Below are positions 1 through 10,154 of a stretch of DNA of 64,000 nt, piece after piece. How positions within the stretch are numbered: the first letter of the stretch is position 1; the number at the start of each line of letters is the position of its first letter. The DNA comes from Aquatica leii (lineage: Eukaryota; Arthropoda; Insecta; Coleoptera; Lampyridae), in contig CM069433.1 in assembly GCA_035610365.1 (NCBI GenBank), positions 127,676,545-127,740,544 on the forward strand, written 5' to 3'. The notes below the pieces were generated by a model. It did no database searches, was not told the DNA's origin, and was given only the letters and a program-made list of their open reading frames with translations. The position numbers and the translations under genes are program-made.

Positions 1-797
1 ATAAGAATTTTAAAACGGCCATTTTCTTCAAGTCGACGTTAAGGTCAGATAATTTTCTATTTTATTATTACGCCAAAGAAGATTATAAATCGGACGCCGT
101 TGTATCGTCGTTAATGCACGTTCGCTGCCACCTCATATGTAATAAGACATATTTTACTTATTGTACAGTAGTAATATTGTTTAACCTTTTTGCTTCACGT
201 TTTTTTTTATTTATTAACATTATTATATGTAGATTGTATTGCATCAAGCATTTATTTACTTTTAGTTAAGTCAGATTTTTTTTTAATTATTAATTTTACC
301 TTGTTTGAGTGGATGTCGCATCCCCACGTTAGCTGCGTGTTACTTCGCTTGATTTGTAACGGAATTCGCGCCATTGCTTACGTAAGCCACGGTTGCCGAT
401 TTATTTGGTATTTCCGGTCAAAAATAATTATTTCATACGTGACTCGTGACCGCGTTTGGGTGCCCGTTTACTTACGAAAAGTAAATTAGCGAAAGTTATT
501 TATTTATTATTATTGCATTGCTTATTGATGTTAACAAATCTACATTTGTTTAATTTTATTTCTAAAATAATGATTTGTTTAATTATACTGGTTTTTTTTA
601 TTGGCTTCTACAACACTGTTTATTTAGGTGACACCCGTTTAGGGGTTGGTGGTGTGTCAATTTCAATGACGTGTTAAGAAGGGTTTGGAACGGGTATTCG
701 ACCCCTTGGCGCCCAATTATTTTACTCAAAAAAAAACTTAGAGAACCCACGCCGTCTCCACTGTAAGGTAAGCTGCGGCGATCCAACCCCAACTTCT
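1..797. other. AT-rich flank, no gene recognised
   Basis: I see no supportable gene here. Short open frames exist but they are low-complexity and lack any recognisable motif. The last ~110 bases are more GC-rich and lead into the PLE fragment that follows, so they may be eroded upstream sequence of that element. Confidence 0.5.
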
Positions 798-1034
798 ACG
801 TTCACTCGTTGGTGGTCGTATCAACGTGTGGAACCAGGACACACGCTGATCTTTGACCAAACTAAAATGTTGGCTAGAACTCCTTTCTACTTTCCCAGAC
901 TAATCCGCGAAGCTGTGGAAATAGAAAAACATCCATGTAATATGAACCGAGAAGACGGTTTAAGACTCAGCAAATCTTGGCTACCAGTATTATATCCTCT
1001 AAGACAAAGATCAACCTTCTTGGAAAGGAGATAA
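798..1034 (+). pseudogene. Penelope-like element, C-terminal fragment
   Basis: The forward frame carries a patch beginning RWWSYQRVEPGH and continuing with LARTPFYFPRLIREAVEIEK, then NREDGLRLSKSW. This pattern (T-x-x-Y-x-x-RL-x-REAIEI, then NFNREDG-x-x-LSK-x-W) is known from the region after the GIY-YIG domain in many arthropod Penelope-like proteins. No RT or GIY-YIG part is visible upstream, so only the tail of an element survives. There is no plausible ATG; the frame is simply open. About 150 bases downstream (around 1160-1195) the string GCGAAACGTC follows a GATG-containing stretch, which resembles the eroded end of a PLE hammerhead motif, but the CUGAUGA half is not intact. Family assignment is by motif only. 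Confidence 0.6.
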
Positions 1035-1296
1035 ACACTTACTCCGAGTAATAACGAAGTCAGTCAAGCGGTAACGGAAAGATAAGTTCCGTTAATCACG
1101 CTAATCGCTATTGGTATAAATATCTAAAGTTACACTTTTTCTTTTAGTGACATTTACCACTCTAAAGATGTAAGCTGCAATGTTTTGCGAAACGTCAGTT
1201 TGTTTGGGTTTACGAATGACAATACGGCAAAGGCCAAGTTCTACTTCTTGTTTTGGTTCTTAAGAAGAGACTAGCACCAAACCTAAGTCTGGGTGT

Positions 1297-1761
1297 TTAA
1301 CTACGACGCGGTCTAAGCCAAAAGTCGCCTATAATCATGATTACATTCGAACTAATTATATTGACCATTTCTTGTTTAAATTTAATTTCATTGTACATTT
1401 TATCAAATTTTGCATTTATTTTACCTTTAAATTGATTAAAGGTAACAAAAATTTTTCTCTTTATGACCTCGGTTATATTATTATGTGTGCCATGTCGTAA
1501 TGTGTTCATTTCAGTTTTTAAACTAAAAATTTCGTCTTCTAAGCATCTTTTTTCATTAACTAAAGCATTAATTTCAAGTTTTAATTCGGTGTTTATTTGA
1601 TCCAATAATATATTATGAATATTATTCTCACATTCTTGCAAATGTTCATTCTTCGTTACATATTCATCACCTATTAATTCACAATCATTTAATATTTCAA
1701 TTTGTTTACATCCAGATGAAATTTTAACAAAACTTTTATGATAATACACATTATCACACAC
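1297..1761 (-). CDS. Unrecognised coiled-coil ORF, 154 aa
   Basis: This is an uninterrupted reverse-strand frame in a region where most frames are broken. I do not recognise the family. Residues ~40-90 are rich in L, E, I, N and K with heptad-like spacing (for example LKLEINALVNEKRCLEDEIF), which suggests a coiled coil. The C-terminus is basic (RPRRS). There is no signal peptide or membrane segment. The TATTAAATT-rich upstream sequence offers no clear promoter. It could be the last exon of a host gene, a retroelement ORF1-like coiled-coil protein, or a chance frame. The short IIGDF string near the end recalls LINE endonuclease motifs but is too short to use. Confidence 0.35.
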   Translation of the reverse strand: MCDNVYYHKSFVKISSGCKQIEILNDCELIGDEYVTKNEHLQECENNIHNILLDQINTELKLEINALVNEKRCLEDEIFSLKTEMNTLRHGTHNNITEVIKRKIFVTFNQFKGKINAKFDKMYNEIKFKQEMVNIISSNVIMIIGDFWLRPRRS

Positions 1762-2391
1762 AAACGTTACATTATCGAATGTTTATGAAAATTAAAAATA
1801 ATGTCGCAACTAATTAATATAATAATTTAACATCGTATCGTGAAACTATCATTACCTTTTTTCTAATCAGCATCATATACTTAAACCACAAAATCAGATT
1901 GTAATTTTCAATTGTTTACATTAAAGAAAACTTTCCTTATCACTTAAAATTTTTATATAGTAGCCCATATATTAGTAACTTTTATAAAAGCTTTTCAAAA
2001 AATAAAAATTTTTTTGAAACGTTATTAATTACAAAATATAATAACGAATTACAAAAAAAATTATAATTTTCTTGTTTCCAGAAAAAAAAAGTTTTTTTCT
2101 CCATATATATATATATATATATATTTAAAAAAATATTTATCATTCACATAATTGACCGTAACAACCTCTTATATTTATTTATATAGTTAAACACCGTCAA
2201 TATTGCGGTTTTGATTTTTATGATGAGGGTAATTGAATATCAGGATGTTGAACTTATTTAAGTTAACAAACAATGATTCAATGGATGAGGATGGTGGCGG
2301 TTTTGTAGCTAACTTATATCACAGAACTTATTCGTGCCGTAGGTGTATTACTATGCTTCTCAGAGATAATGACAAAAAAATGCTGATCTTC
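1762..2391. other. AT-rich stretch with (AT)n tract
   Basis: No gene seen. It contains a perfect AT microsatellite at about 2103-2124. The sequence from ~2230 to 2391 is probably the 3' continuation of the reverse-strand R2-like fragment, but I cannot read a domain in it. Confidence 0.5.
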
Positions 2392-3037
2392 CTAAGAGAT
2401 GGCTTCAATGATGGTAATTGTATCCCTTTTAAAACAGAAAATGTCGGGTTTGCGAAGCCGGTCGTTGGTATCCCTAAAGCAGGGTTCCATCTCAGTGGCA
2501 AAACCACTATCTACAACAAACCTCTTTAGACTCTTGACAACATAGTCATGCCTGCTTATTCGATCAGAATGTAAAAAAATGCAGAATGTGTGTGAGAATC
2601 TCTTTGCGAACAACTGGCACGGCATGGCGCATAAATGTCAGCGTTATGAATGCCACCATGAATTGATAAAACATTATATCTTTATATAAAAGTTCTGATG
2701 TTGCCTGTTCGTAACTAGTTTGGTGGAAGTTGGCTAATCCAGGTTTCATTGTGAGTGCTAAAACGACTCTGGGTTAGACCATTTCCAGTGTAGGAGGTTT
2801 CAAGTTTTTCTGAAATTGGTTTATAAACTTGATAAAACAAGTTGTGAATTGTAATTAGATAGTATTCTTATACGTCGATATGTCTGGGATGTTTAGAAGG
2901 TTTAAGCAGGACAATTTTAAGATTGACGAACCATAAATCAAAATTGTCAGGTGAAGATTGTGACGGGGAAAGAGAAGGAACAGCTTTATCTTGTACAGTG
3001 AGGGTAAAGTCAGAGAGAAAAAGTTTTTTCTTGTCTG
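2392..3037 (-). pseudogene. R2-like LINE, 5'-truncated C-terminal relic
   Basis: Read on the reverse strand in three broken frames, this resembles the C-terminal third of an R2-type non-LTR retrotransposon protein. From ~2915 to 2830 a thumb-like segment reads RIRILSNYNSQLVLSSL. From ~2660 to 2590 the frames give MRHAVPVVRKEILTHILHFF, matching the C-x-x-C...ETLTHIL-x-x-C zinc-knuckle region with its cysteines partly lost. From ~2545 to 2400 it reads RHDYVVKSLKRFV, then LRKPDIF, then TITIIEA, which fits the restriction-like endonuclease pattern RHN-x-VV...RKPD...D with E in place of the last D. At least two frameshifts separate these parts. Immediately upstream on the same strand lies a 28S rRNA fragment ending near the R2 insertion site. 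Confidence 0.65.
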
Positions 3038-3096
3038 AAAGAAAGTCATAGTTACTTTCGCTGTTTACCCGCGCTTGCTTGATTCTCTTTACGTTA
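3038..3096 (-). pseudogene. 28S rRNA fragment abutting R2 target site
   Basis: The reverse complement contains AAGCAAGCGCGGGTAAACAG followed by GTAACTATGACT. This matches the highly conserved 28S rRNA segment just upstream of the R2 target site, with several substitutions (for example CAGCGAAAG where 28S has CGGCGGGAG). It stops a few bases before the canonical R2 cleavage point and then runs directly into the R2-like relic. No further rRNA is visible on the other side. It is a fragment, not a functional rRNA gene. Confidence 0.75.
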
Positions 3097-3855
3097 CCAA
3101 TAGTGTAGTTATGTTTTTTATTCCATTTTGTGTATGGATTCCAATTGATCTATTTAAAAAACAAAGAGGATAGTATATGTTTTACGCATGTGCTAGTTTT
3201 ATTATACATGTACTCATAAAAGTAAAAATTTAACCTGTTTAAAAAAGTAAATACACTAAGTGTCATTTTTAAATGTATTTTATTTAGAAACTACAATCAA
3301 AAACCTATAATTGTATTACTCAATTTCTTTAGGAACTAGAATAAATTAACTGGTAATTTTAAATTTAACAAATGAAAGTTTCCATAAGAAACACACGGCA
3401 AAGTATTCGTAAACCTTTATAATATACCCCTTGACTAATAAATACAACGTCGCCGTAAATTAAACTTTAATGCAAAAACGTTATTTGATTTTTTTTCAAA
3501 GTTTTAATTGCATGTCTATTAGTATTCCATGTATTTAAAAAAAAACTTTTTTTGTACTGACTTCATCGCAAACATCAATATTCAATCAGTAATGTAATGA
3601 CGAAAAAAGAACTCTAGAGCGGCAAAAGGATAAATTGAAATCTATTTAAAGCTATACTTTGAAAGTCAATTATTATATAGGTAGAAGTGTGTCTGTTAAA
3701 AAATATGTTTTAAACTTCTGAAATTTAGTTAAAATTAGAAGAATGCTTTAGTAATTTCATAATTTCAAACATTAAAGTATTATATATTTAGGAGTAAAAC
3801 ATTCAAATTTAAAACTTGACAGATTCAGTTAGTTATATACATACATACGTAACAC
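3097..3855. other. AT-rich, nothing recognised
   Basis: No gene, RNA or terminal repeat was recognised. Frames are short and the sequence is low-complexity. Confidence 0.5.
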
Positions 3856-4245
3856 CTCATTTACAGTTTTTACGAAGACAATTTTTATAACAGATAGCTC
3901 CGCGTGTTTTGATACAATCAACTAGTATCACCCTTATTATTTTTGATTTTATGAAAATGGCGGGGCTATATATTATCGTTGAAACTGTTTTGTTGTCATA
4001 AAATCTACAAATAAAAAGAAAAAACAATTATTTTTACTGCACAAAGTAACACATACTAAGCGCAATTCAGCACACTAGTTGTTTTTGATTTTATCGAAAG
4101 GCGGTTCTATCTGTTATCACAAAAAATGATTGTCTCCGTAAAAACTGTAAATGAAGAATAAAAGAAATTGTTTTTGCGGCACAAGCTAGCACGTACAAAT
4201 ACTCAGCATAATAGTAATTTTTTGGTTTATCAGAAAAGACGTTAT
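3856..4245. repeat. Tandem ~140 bp repeat with inverted flank
   Basis: Two copies of a ~140 bp unit begin at 3941 and 4083 with TTTTGATTTTAT and continue through matching GGCGG..CTAT, GTAAA/TCTAC, ACTGCACAA/GCGGCACAA and CAGCAnAnTAG blocks. A shorter third copy starts near 4217. In addition 3856-3905 (CATTTACAGTTTTTACG followed by AACAGATAG) recurs inverted at ~4105-4155. Divergence between units is considerable. It could be a small satellite, or the terminal region of an unidentified transposon. Confidence 0.6.
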
Positions 4246-5179
4246 ATCATATTGCTTAATTTTCTATTCTAATTATAATTGAACATAAATTTTTTACAGC
4301 GTGGGTAGCTTTACGTACAATGGTGTTTTGTGGTATTTTTACAATTTGGAAGTGCTCTGTTCTTGTTAATGTAAGAATTTGCCTAATTTTAACACTTATA
4401 TTATTTTGATTAATTATCTTGACGTCAAACTTAAAAGTTAACATTTTAACTAAACACCAACACTCAAAAGTTATTTACTAATTGTAAAGCAAAGTTTCAC
4501 GAGAAAGTTAATAACTAAAACCGAGACTTAAATTTAGCAACCAATTTTAATGATAGCACACATTGCACGTGTTACTTCATTTACAGTGTAAACCAAATTT
4601 CGCTTTGACATACGCCCTCATTAATCTGAATTTGAAATGTTTACATATTCTTTGTGCGTTGTACACATAAATAAGTTTACGGTTTACAAATGGTTGTGTG
4701 CAGAAACTGATTGCGTAAACGTATAACACAAAAGTGTTGCTGTGCAGTGAAAGTAAATGTAACGCTTAGATGTATGTTGCAATTAGCACCTAATATATTT
4801 TATATAGGTGCTATAATTTTGTACGCATTTAATTGATTGATTGATACTCGTCAACTGCAATCCAATAATAAGATTTTTTAACCCTGATTTTTTGTATTTT
4901 TAACATAAACGAAAACAAAACATTAAAGTATAAAATCCTTTAAACAGATTTATAAATACGTTACCAACATTATTGTTTAAAATAAGAATTTCTTGAAGAA
5001 ATATTAAAAATATGGCAAGATCACTTAAAATATGGCATTTTGTAAAATCAATTTTGTTTTAACTTGTTTATAGCTAAATATCCATTGAATGCAAACTGAT
5101 TATCATAAAATTTAAAATATGTATTTTCTAAATACAACACACTTGACAAAAAAAACTTATACATATAGTATACTTATAT
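4246..5179. other. AT-rich, nothing recognised
   Basis: No gene recognised. The sequence directly precedes the decayed PLE and may hold its eroded 5' untranslated part. Confidence 0.5.
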
Positions 5180-6957
5180 ATTAATAATCGGTAATTTACG
5201 ATTAAGGATTGTGAAGACATTCTTACCCGTGTTAATTTTGACATCATTACCAACTTTTTAAACCAGAATACCTAATATAAAAAAAAATTCAAAATCATTT
5301 TGTAACTAAATTAATAAATGTCACTAAAAACTTTTTAAATAACGAGAATCAGATATGCGTTACTAAATCCGACAAAGGTAACTCGACAGTGTTAATTAGC
5401 AAACAAGATTACAAGAACAAATTAGACATTTTATTAAATGATCTTGACACTTACAAAAAAGTACACTTTCAACATTGTAAAATCGCTCATAGTTGGCGGT
5501 CACATTGACCAGCTGACTTATAAAAAATTTGTTAATTACATCGGTGTTCCTCCCAAATACTGGTCAAAATCCACTAACTATCTTCTTAGACCAATTGTAA
5601 CATGTATAGGGTCACCCACTTATTTTTTATCTAAATTCATAACAGATATCGTATATAACATCTCATATATTTTTAACTTTAATATTAAAAACTCTTTAGA
5701 TCTTAACGAAAAAATAGCTAACACCACTGTACCAGATAATTTTATTTTGATTTCGTTTGACGTCAAGTCATTATTCACTAACATTTCTAGAGAGCTAATC
5801 TTATAACTAGTTAGTAAATATTGGCTTAGAATAAGTGATTTTATAACACTTAGTCAGAGAGAATTTATTGACATCATAAGTTTTCTGTTCCACTCAAGCT
5901 ACTTTCATTGCAATGGACAAAATTATAAGCAGATTTTTGGTACTGCGCTGGCCAATCTCCTGTCTCCTATCTTTGCTAATGTAACAATGCATGATTTGTT
6001 AACATCCGTCACTAACAACTCGAACTTTACTCCTACTTTTCTGTTTTTATACGTTGATGATATAATTGCATGCATTCCTGAAAACTTAATCGATCATACC
6101 CCCGCTATCTTCAATAGTTACAACCCTTTCTTACAATTTTCCATCGAAATTGAAAATAATAATTGAATTCATTTTTTAGATAACCATCTTATAAAAGACT
6201 TCAATAAGATCCAGTTTGATTAGTATTTCAGGATTATGGAATCTAATAGAATCATTAACTTTCTATCGAAGCATCCCCACAACCAAAAAACATATATGAT
6301 TAGAGCTGTAAAAACAGTATCTTAGTACTAAGCAGCCCTAAATATAACAAGAAAAACCTTAAGCTCCTACATAAAATTCTTCAGAACAATTATCCGTCCT
6401 ATCTAATTAAACGCCTGCTTACTATAAAAAATTCATCCTCTAATCTACTTGTTTCTCCTAGGACTACAGGGATTTCAGGTACTAACACGGAGGTAATAGG
6501 GTAATTAACGTATCGTGGCTTAGTCATCAAATCACTAAAGTAATTAAAATGACACCATTAATATAGCGCTGTATAATAACAATACGTTGTATAACAAGTT
6601 TTATACGAAACTGAAAGTTAAAACTAACGATTTAGATAAATGGGGTTTCATCTATAAAATTGATTGTAACGATTGTGACAAATACTATATTGGTCAAACC
6701 AAACAAAAACTAAAAAACAGAATTATAAATCATAAATACGATTGCGATAACAATAGCAATACTAAAAACAAAAAAACCTTGTGCTTACATCATGATAAGT
6801 TACAACATAATTCTAATTTTGACACTCTGGCGATCTTGGATGTTGAACCCAATTATAAGAAAAGAATCATTGCAGAAATGATCTTTATCAATTTATATAA
6901 AAACAACGTGAGTTTCAGAACACTCAAAATCTTAGTGCTGTTTATAATAATATGATA
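5180..6957 (+). pseudogene. Penelope-like retroelement (RT + GIY-YIG), decayed
   Basis: Penelope-like elements encode a reverse transcriptase joined to a GIY-YIG endonuclease. Successive forward frames give, in order: a finger segment VTKSDKGNSTVLISKQDYKN (~5360); LRPIVTCIGSPTYFLSKFI (~5590); FILISFDVKSLFTNI (~5745); the catalytic FLFLYVDDIIACIPE (YVDD at 6050-6061); a WY/F-x-KP region followed by NRIINFLSKHPHN (~6245); and a GIY-YIG domain FIYKIDCNDCDKYYIGQTKQ (6645-6705) with its C-x-x-C and the downstream RIINHKYDC. The final NNM-IKRM tail is in another frame. There are many stops and frameshifts, for example after 5806 and 6955, so it is dead. The start is not defined. A hammerhead motif lies ~520 bp downstream. 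Confidence 0.85.
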
Positions 6958-7470
6958 AAAAGGATGAATGTAAGAATCTTAAACTAGGATGTATTATTAT
7001 CTAACTTATCTAACATACCTCTGAAACAAAAAAAATGTTATTAATAATTTGTATTAATTAGTGCTTTTAGTTTTTAAAAAATTACATGTTCTAGTCTTAT
7101 CTACTTTGACCTAACAAATACGTCGTTTTATTAACTTATCAAATACACCTTTCACCTACTCTAATTCGATTACCAAAAATCGTATATTCATATTTGTCGT
7201 GTTTGTTGTTATATTACGTTTAGAATTAATTGACATTGCTTCTTTATTATTTAATTTTTTCTTTCTGGCTAGTGGTAAGTTGCTAATATTGCTTAAACCC
7301 TTGTTTGTTTTATAAATTAAAAAATTAAGTGTTTTAAAAAATTTTAAAACTTATGATAACTTGACTTTATAATATAAACACTGTTAGTTTTTTGCTTTGC
7401 TGACTCATGTCAATTGATGTTGGTATTTAATTTTTGCTTGTCATTTTTATGATCTTACTAAATAAAAGAG

Positions 7471-7510
7471 CGGCCTGATGAAGTATTGGTTAATCAACAC
7501 GAAACGTCGT
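7471..7510 (+). ncRNA. Hammerhead ribozyme motif of PLE
   Basis: CTGATGA at 7475-7481 is followed by a hairpin (arms GTxTTG and CAAxAC, one mismatch) and then GAAACGTC at 7501-7508. CUGAUGA...GAAA is the conserved hammerhead core, and hammerheads are established components of Penelope-like element termini. The motif is in the same orientation and downstream of the PLE coding relic. Whether it still self-cleaves cannot be told, because stem I and III partners are not obvious. Confidence 0.65.
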
Positions 7511-8249
7511 AATTAAACTAAATGAATTGTTTCCTTGCTTCCTCTTAAAAAGAAGGGATCATTAACTTGATCGACACTCTACATTCTAATACCAGGAGGC
7601 AAACCCTTTTGTCGGTATTAGTAGTTAGCAATCTACAAGCATGTAAAATAGTGTAATAACTAAAGGTGTATAGCAGCTCGAGGAAACAGAAGGTATCACT
7701 TCTGGAACCGGAGCTAGAAATTGTAGTTACTTACTTAGTTAATAACAAAGATTGTAGTGGATAATTAAATGCACGAGCATGTGTTGTTGGTAGTTAGTTG
7801 TAGTTATTAGTTGGTAGTATTTTTGTATATAAAATAGTAAATAAATAATAAGGTAAAAAGGATAAAACTTTGTAATAGGAAACTCAATACGACATTGTAT
7901 AAGTTATCAGGTGCAATGTTACAATTGGGATTCACATAAAAAAAGTATTATCCGTCATCCAACCACTTTTCACTCTTACATCCCAATTATTTTAGGTTTC
8001 TTGAGATTTAGAAATAAAGCACTTTCATAACTGTTGAACACTCTTCTTGGATTTTCCATCCCATCTAAGCAATTATTGTCTGAGAGATACGCTTTGATCT
8101 AATCGATCCATGGTTCATGGTACAGTAACATTAAACGAACTTGTTAGCTGGCCGATTATCTTTAATGTAATACAATGATGATAGTTCAGTGATACAAAAT
8201 ACGTATTTGTTAGCGTTGATTTGAAGTATGCGGTGATAAAAAAATTGGT
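7511..8249. other. PLE 3' flank, otherwise nothing recognised
   Basis: The first ~100 bases after the hammerhead are probably PLE terminal sequence. Beyond that I recognise nothing up to the R2-like relic. Confidence 0.4.
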
Positions 8250-9440
8250 ACTGATATTAAGATAATTGACCACTAAGACCGTTCCTTGTCAGAATAAGGA
8301 GGTCATCTGCATATGCCGGAACAGGGATATTTAAAGAATTCAGTGAAGGCCCATCGTTTTCGTATGTAAATTGCAAATGAATTCGTTCAATACCGTGTCA
8401 AAAAGAAATCTTGTTTAACCCCTCTGTTAAAACAAATAGGGTCGGTGAAGTTCCGACCACATTGCGTTCCTGTGACGGAGTTATTATATTGATTCTTAAT
8501 TAGTTAATTTATGATGTTGATGGCAAAAATATTTAATAAAATGCCATCAGATCGAATAAAACCTGCTGACCGTAATGCAGGGTAAGTTTGCAGAAGTTTT
8601 GAGTAATGAATTTATTGAGGATACGTAAAAGGATGGGGAAAATGGTAATGCGCCTCCAGTTAGACAGGTCCGATTTATCCGCTTTCTTAGGGATTAAAAT
8701 GGTATGCGCCTTGAGAAGTTTTACTGGCCATGATAGACTTGAAAAGAAAAACCAGTTTAAATATATGAGTTCCTCTTAAATCCCAAATGGTGATATGGTC
8801 TGGACCAGTTACTTCTGAAAAGCGAGAATTGAGCAGCGTTTTAAATAAAATCAGTGTGATGGTTTTATAAGTATCGACGTTGTGAGTAACTTTAAAATGT
8901 ATGCTGGAATAGTCAGGATGACTACTTTCAAAGATGTTTTTGAAATATTCTTGAGTTTCTATAACATTGGGATAAATAGTGAGCTTTGATAAAGGTTAGC
9001 CTTCAATATTATAACTGGCGAGATGACTTGTATTGCTTGAATAAAATTTTTGCGCTATTTTGAAATCAAAAGCTTTACATGCCTTCTGTTTGTAAAGATC
9101 AGGAATAAAATCTCTACTAGAGGAAAGGAGCCTGTTTTGGATTTTTATTAGCCTGTCTACATAATGAATAATTTGTGCCAAGTACTTATCTTTGAGAGAA
9201 AGGTTTTAAATGTGATTTTTATCTATGGAGTTTACATTTCTGATTGGGAAAAGCGAAAGAAAAGAAGAAAGAATACTATTATTGGAAGTTAGAAAAGAAA
9301 GAGGACTGCGTCCGGGTTAAGTGACGAGCCAATCAAGGTTAGAGGCGATTTGCAGCTAGAAAAGGCATACTTTGAGTGTCACAGACGTCAGGCTGCACTT
9401 TCTTAGTATGCTGCTGGAGTGCAGCATTGGTATTGAATGT
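8250..9440 (-). pseudogene. R2-like LINE: zinc finger and RT relic
   Basis: On the reverse strand an N-terminal zinc-finger-like patch reads FTCQPTFNTNAALQQHTKKV (~9445-9385), as in R2-clade N-termini. An open block at 9181-8996 follows. The reverse transcriptase then appears as TGPDHITIWDL (~8805), KAHTILIPKKADKSDLSNWR (~8715-8655) with a following RITIFPILLRILNKF, and HYGQQVLFD. The palm motif is PAYADDLLILTRNGLSG, with YADD at 8302-8316. At least four frameshifts or stops interrupt it, so it is dead. The endonuclease end is missing here. A 28S rRNA fragment lies 0.6 kb upstream on the same strand, at the position expected for R2's 5' flank, with a plausible 5' UTR between. Confidence 0.75.
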
Positions 9441-10073
9441 AGGTTGGCAAGTAAATGCACGTGAAAAAAGGGATAGGGACTGCGGGAGTAGTGGTAGCTG
9501 CAGCGGTGGTACCTCTGCAAAACATCTTCTGGTGTTGGTTTAGACTAGCTTTAGTATTAAAAGATTTCCTGGTTTTTAGTTCTCTTTAATTTAAAATATT
9601 AATAAATTTTGTGTTAATCACCGATAGTAGAAGAATAATCAATTATCATGCACTACAACACTTAATTCGGATTTTATCTTGCCGTTCAAGATATCAAATA
9701 AAATGATGGATGTCAAGTTTATAAAACAGTTGCAATTTGACACTAGAAAGTGTAATTAATCGCCAATTCAATTAATTTAGCGGTGATAAAAGTAGTCGCA
9801 TTAATAAACTTGTAATTAAGCCCTATAACAATTAATTGTTGGATTTATAAAATTAGTAACATAACGTAAAATGTCGTACCTATTATTAAGTCAATGCAAC
9901 TAAATTTAAAATGATTCAGCATGTAATGAATTACTGAAACTACAGCAAACCTCTCATAAATAAAATTCATCTATTATTAAGTTGTTTAGACTCAGTTTAA
10001 ATTATTACGACACAGAAAACAACAAACTACAGATTAGACGAAACTCTCTGAAGTCTGCTCTAAACGACGGTCG
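9441..10073 (-). other. Probable 5' region of the R2-like LINE
   Basis: This lies between the 28S rRNA fragment and the first recognisable zinc-finger codons. Its length (~0.6 kb) is reasonable for an R2 5' untranslated region. No motif was recognised in it, so the assignment rests on position only. Confidence 0.4.
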
Positions 10074-10154
10074 TTAAGAGAGATAGTTACTCCCGCCGTT
10101 TATCCGAACTTGCTTAAATCTCTTTACGTTGACATTCAGAACACTAGGCAGAAA
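10074..10154 (-). pseudogene. 28S rRNA fragment ending at R2 site
   Basis: The reverse complement starts TTTCTGCCTAGTGTTCTGAA, continues TGTCAACGTAAAGAGATTTA and ends AACGGCGGGAGTAACTAT then CTCTCTTAA. This matches ~80 bases of conserved 28S rRNA that directly precede the R2 insertion site (CTCTTAAGG in intact 28S), with scattered substitutions and a two-base loss. The sequence then departs from 28S exactly where an R2 insertion would begin. Upstream of TTTCTGCC the rRNA match also ends, so only this short segment is present. Confidence 0.8.

Noticed and set aside
1155..1200. Hammerhead ribozyme after the first PLE fragment
   Set aside because: GCGAAACGTC is present but the CUGAUGA half is not, so the core is incomplete.
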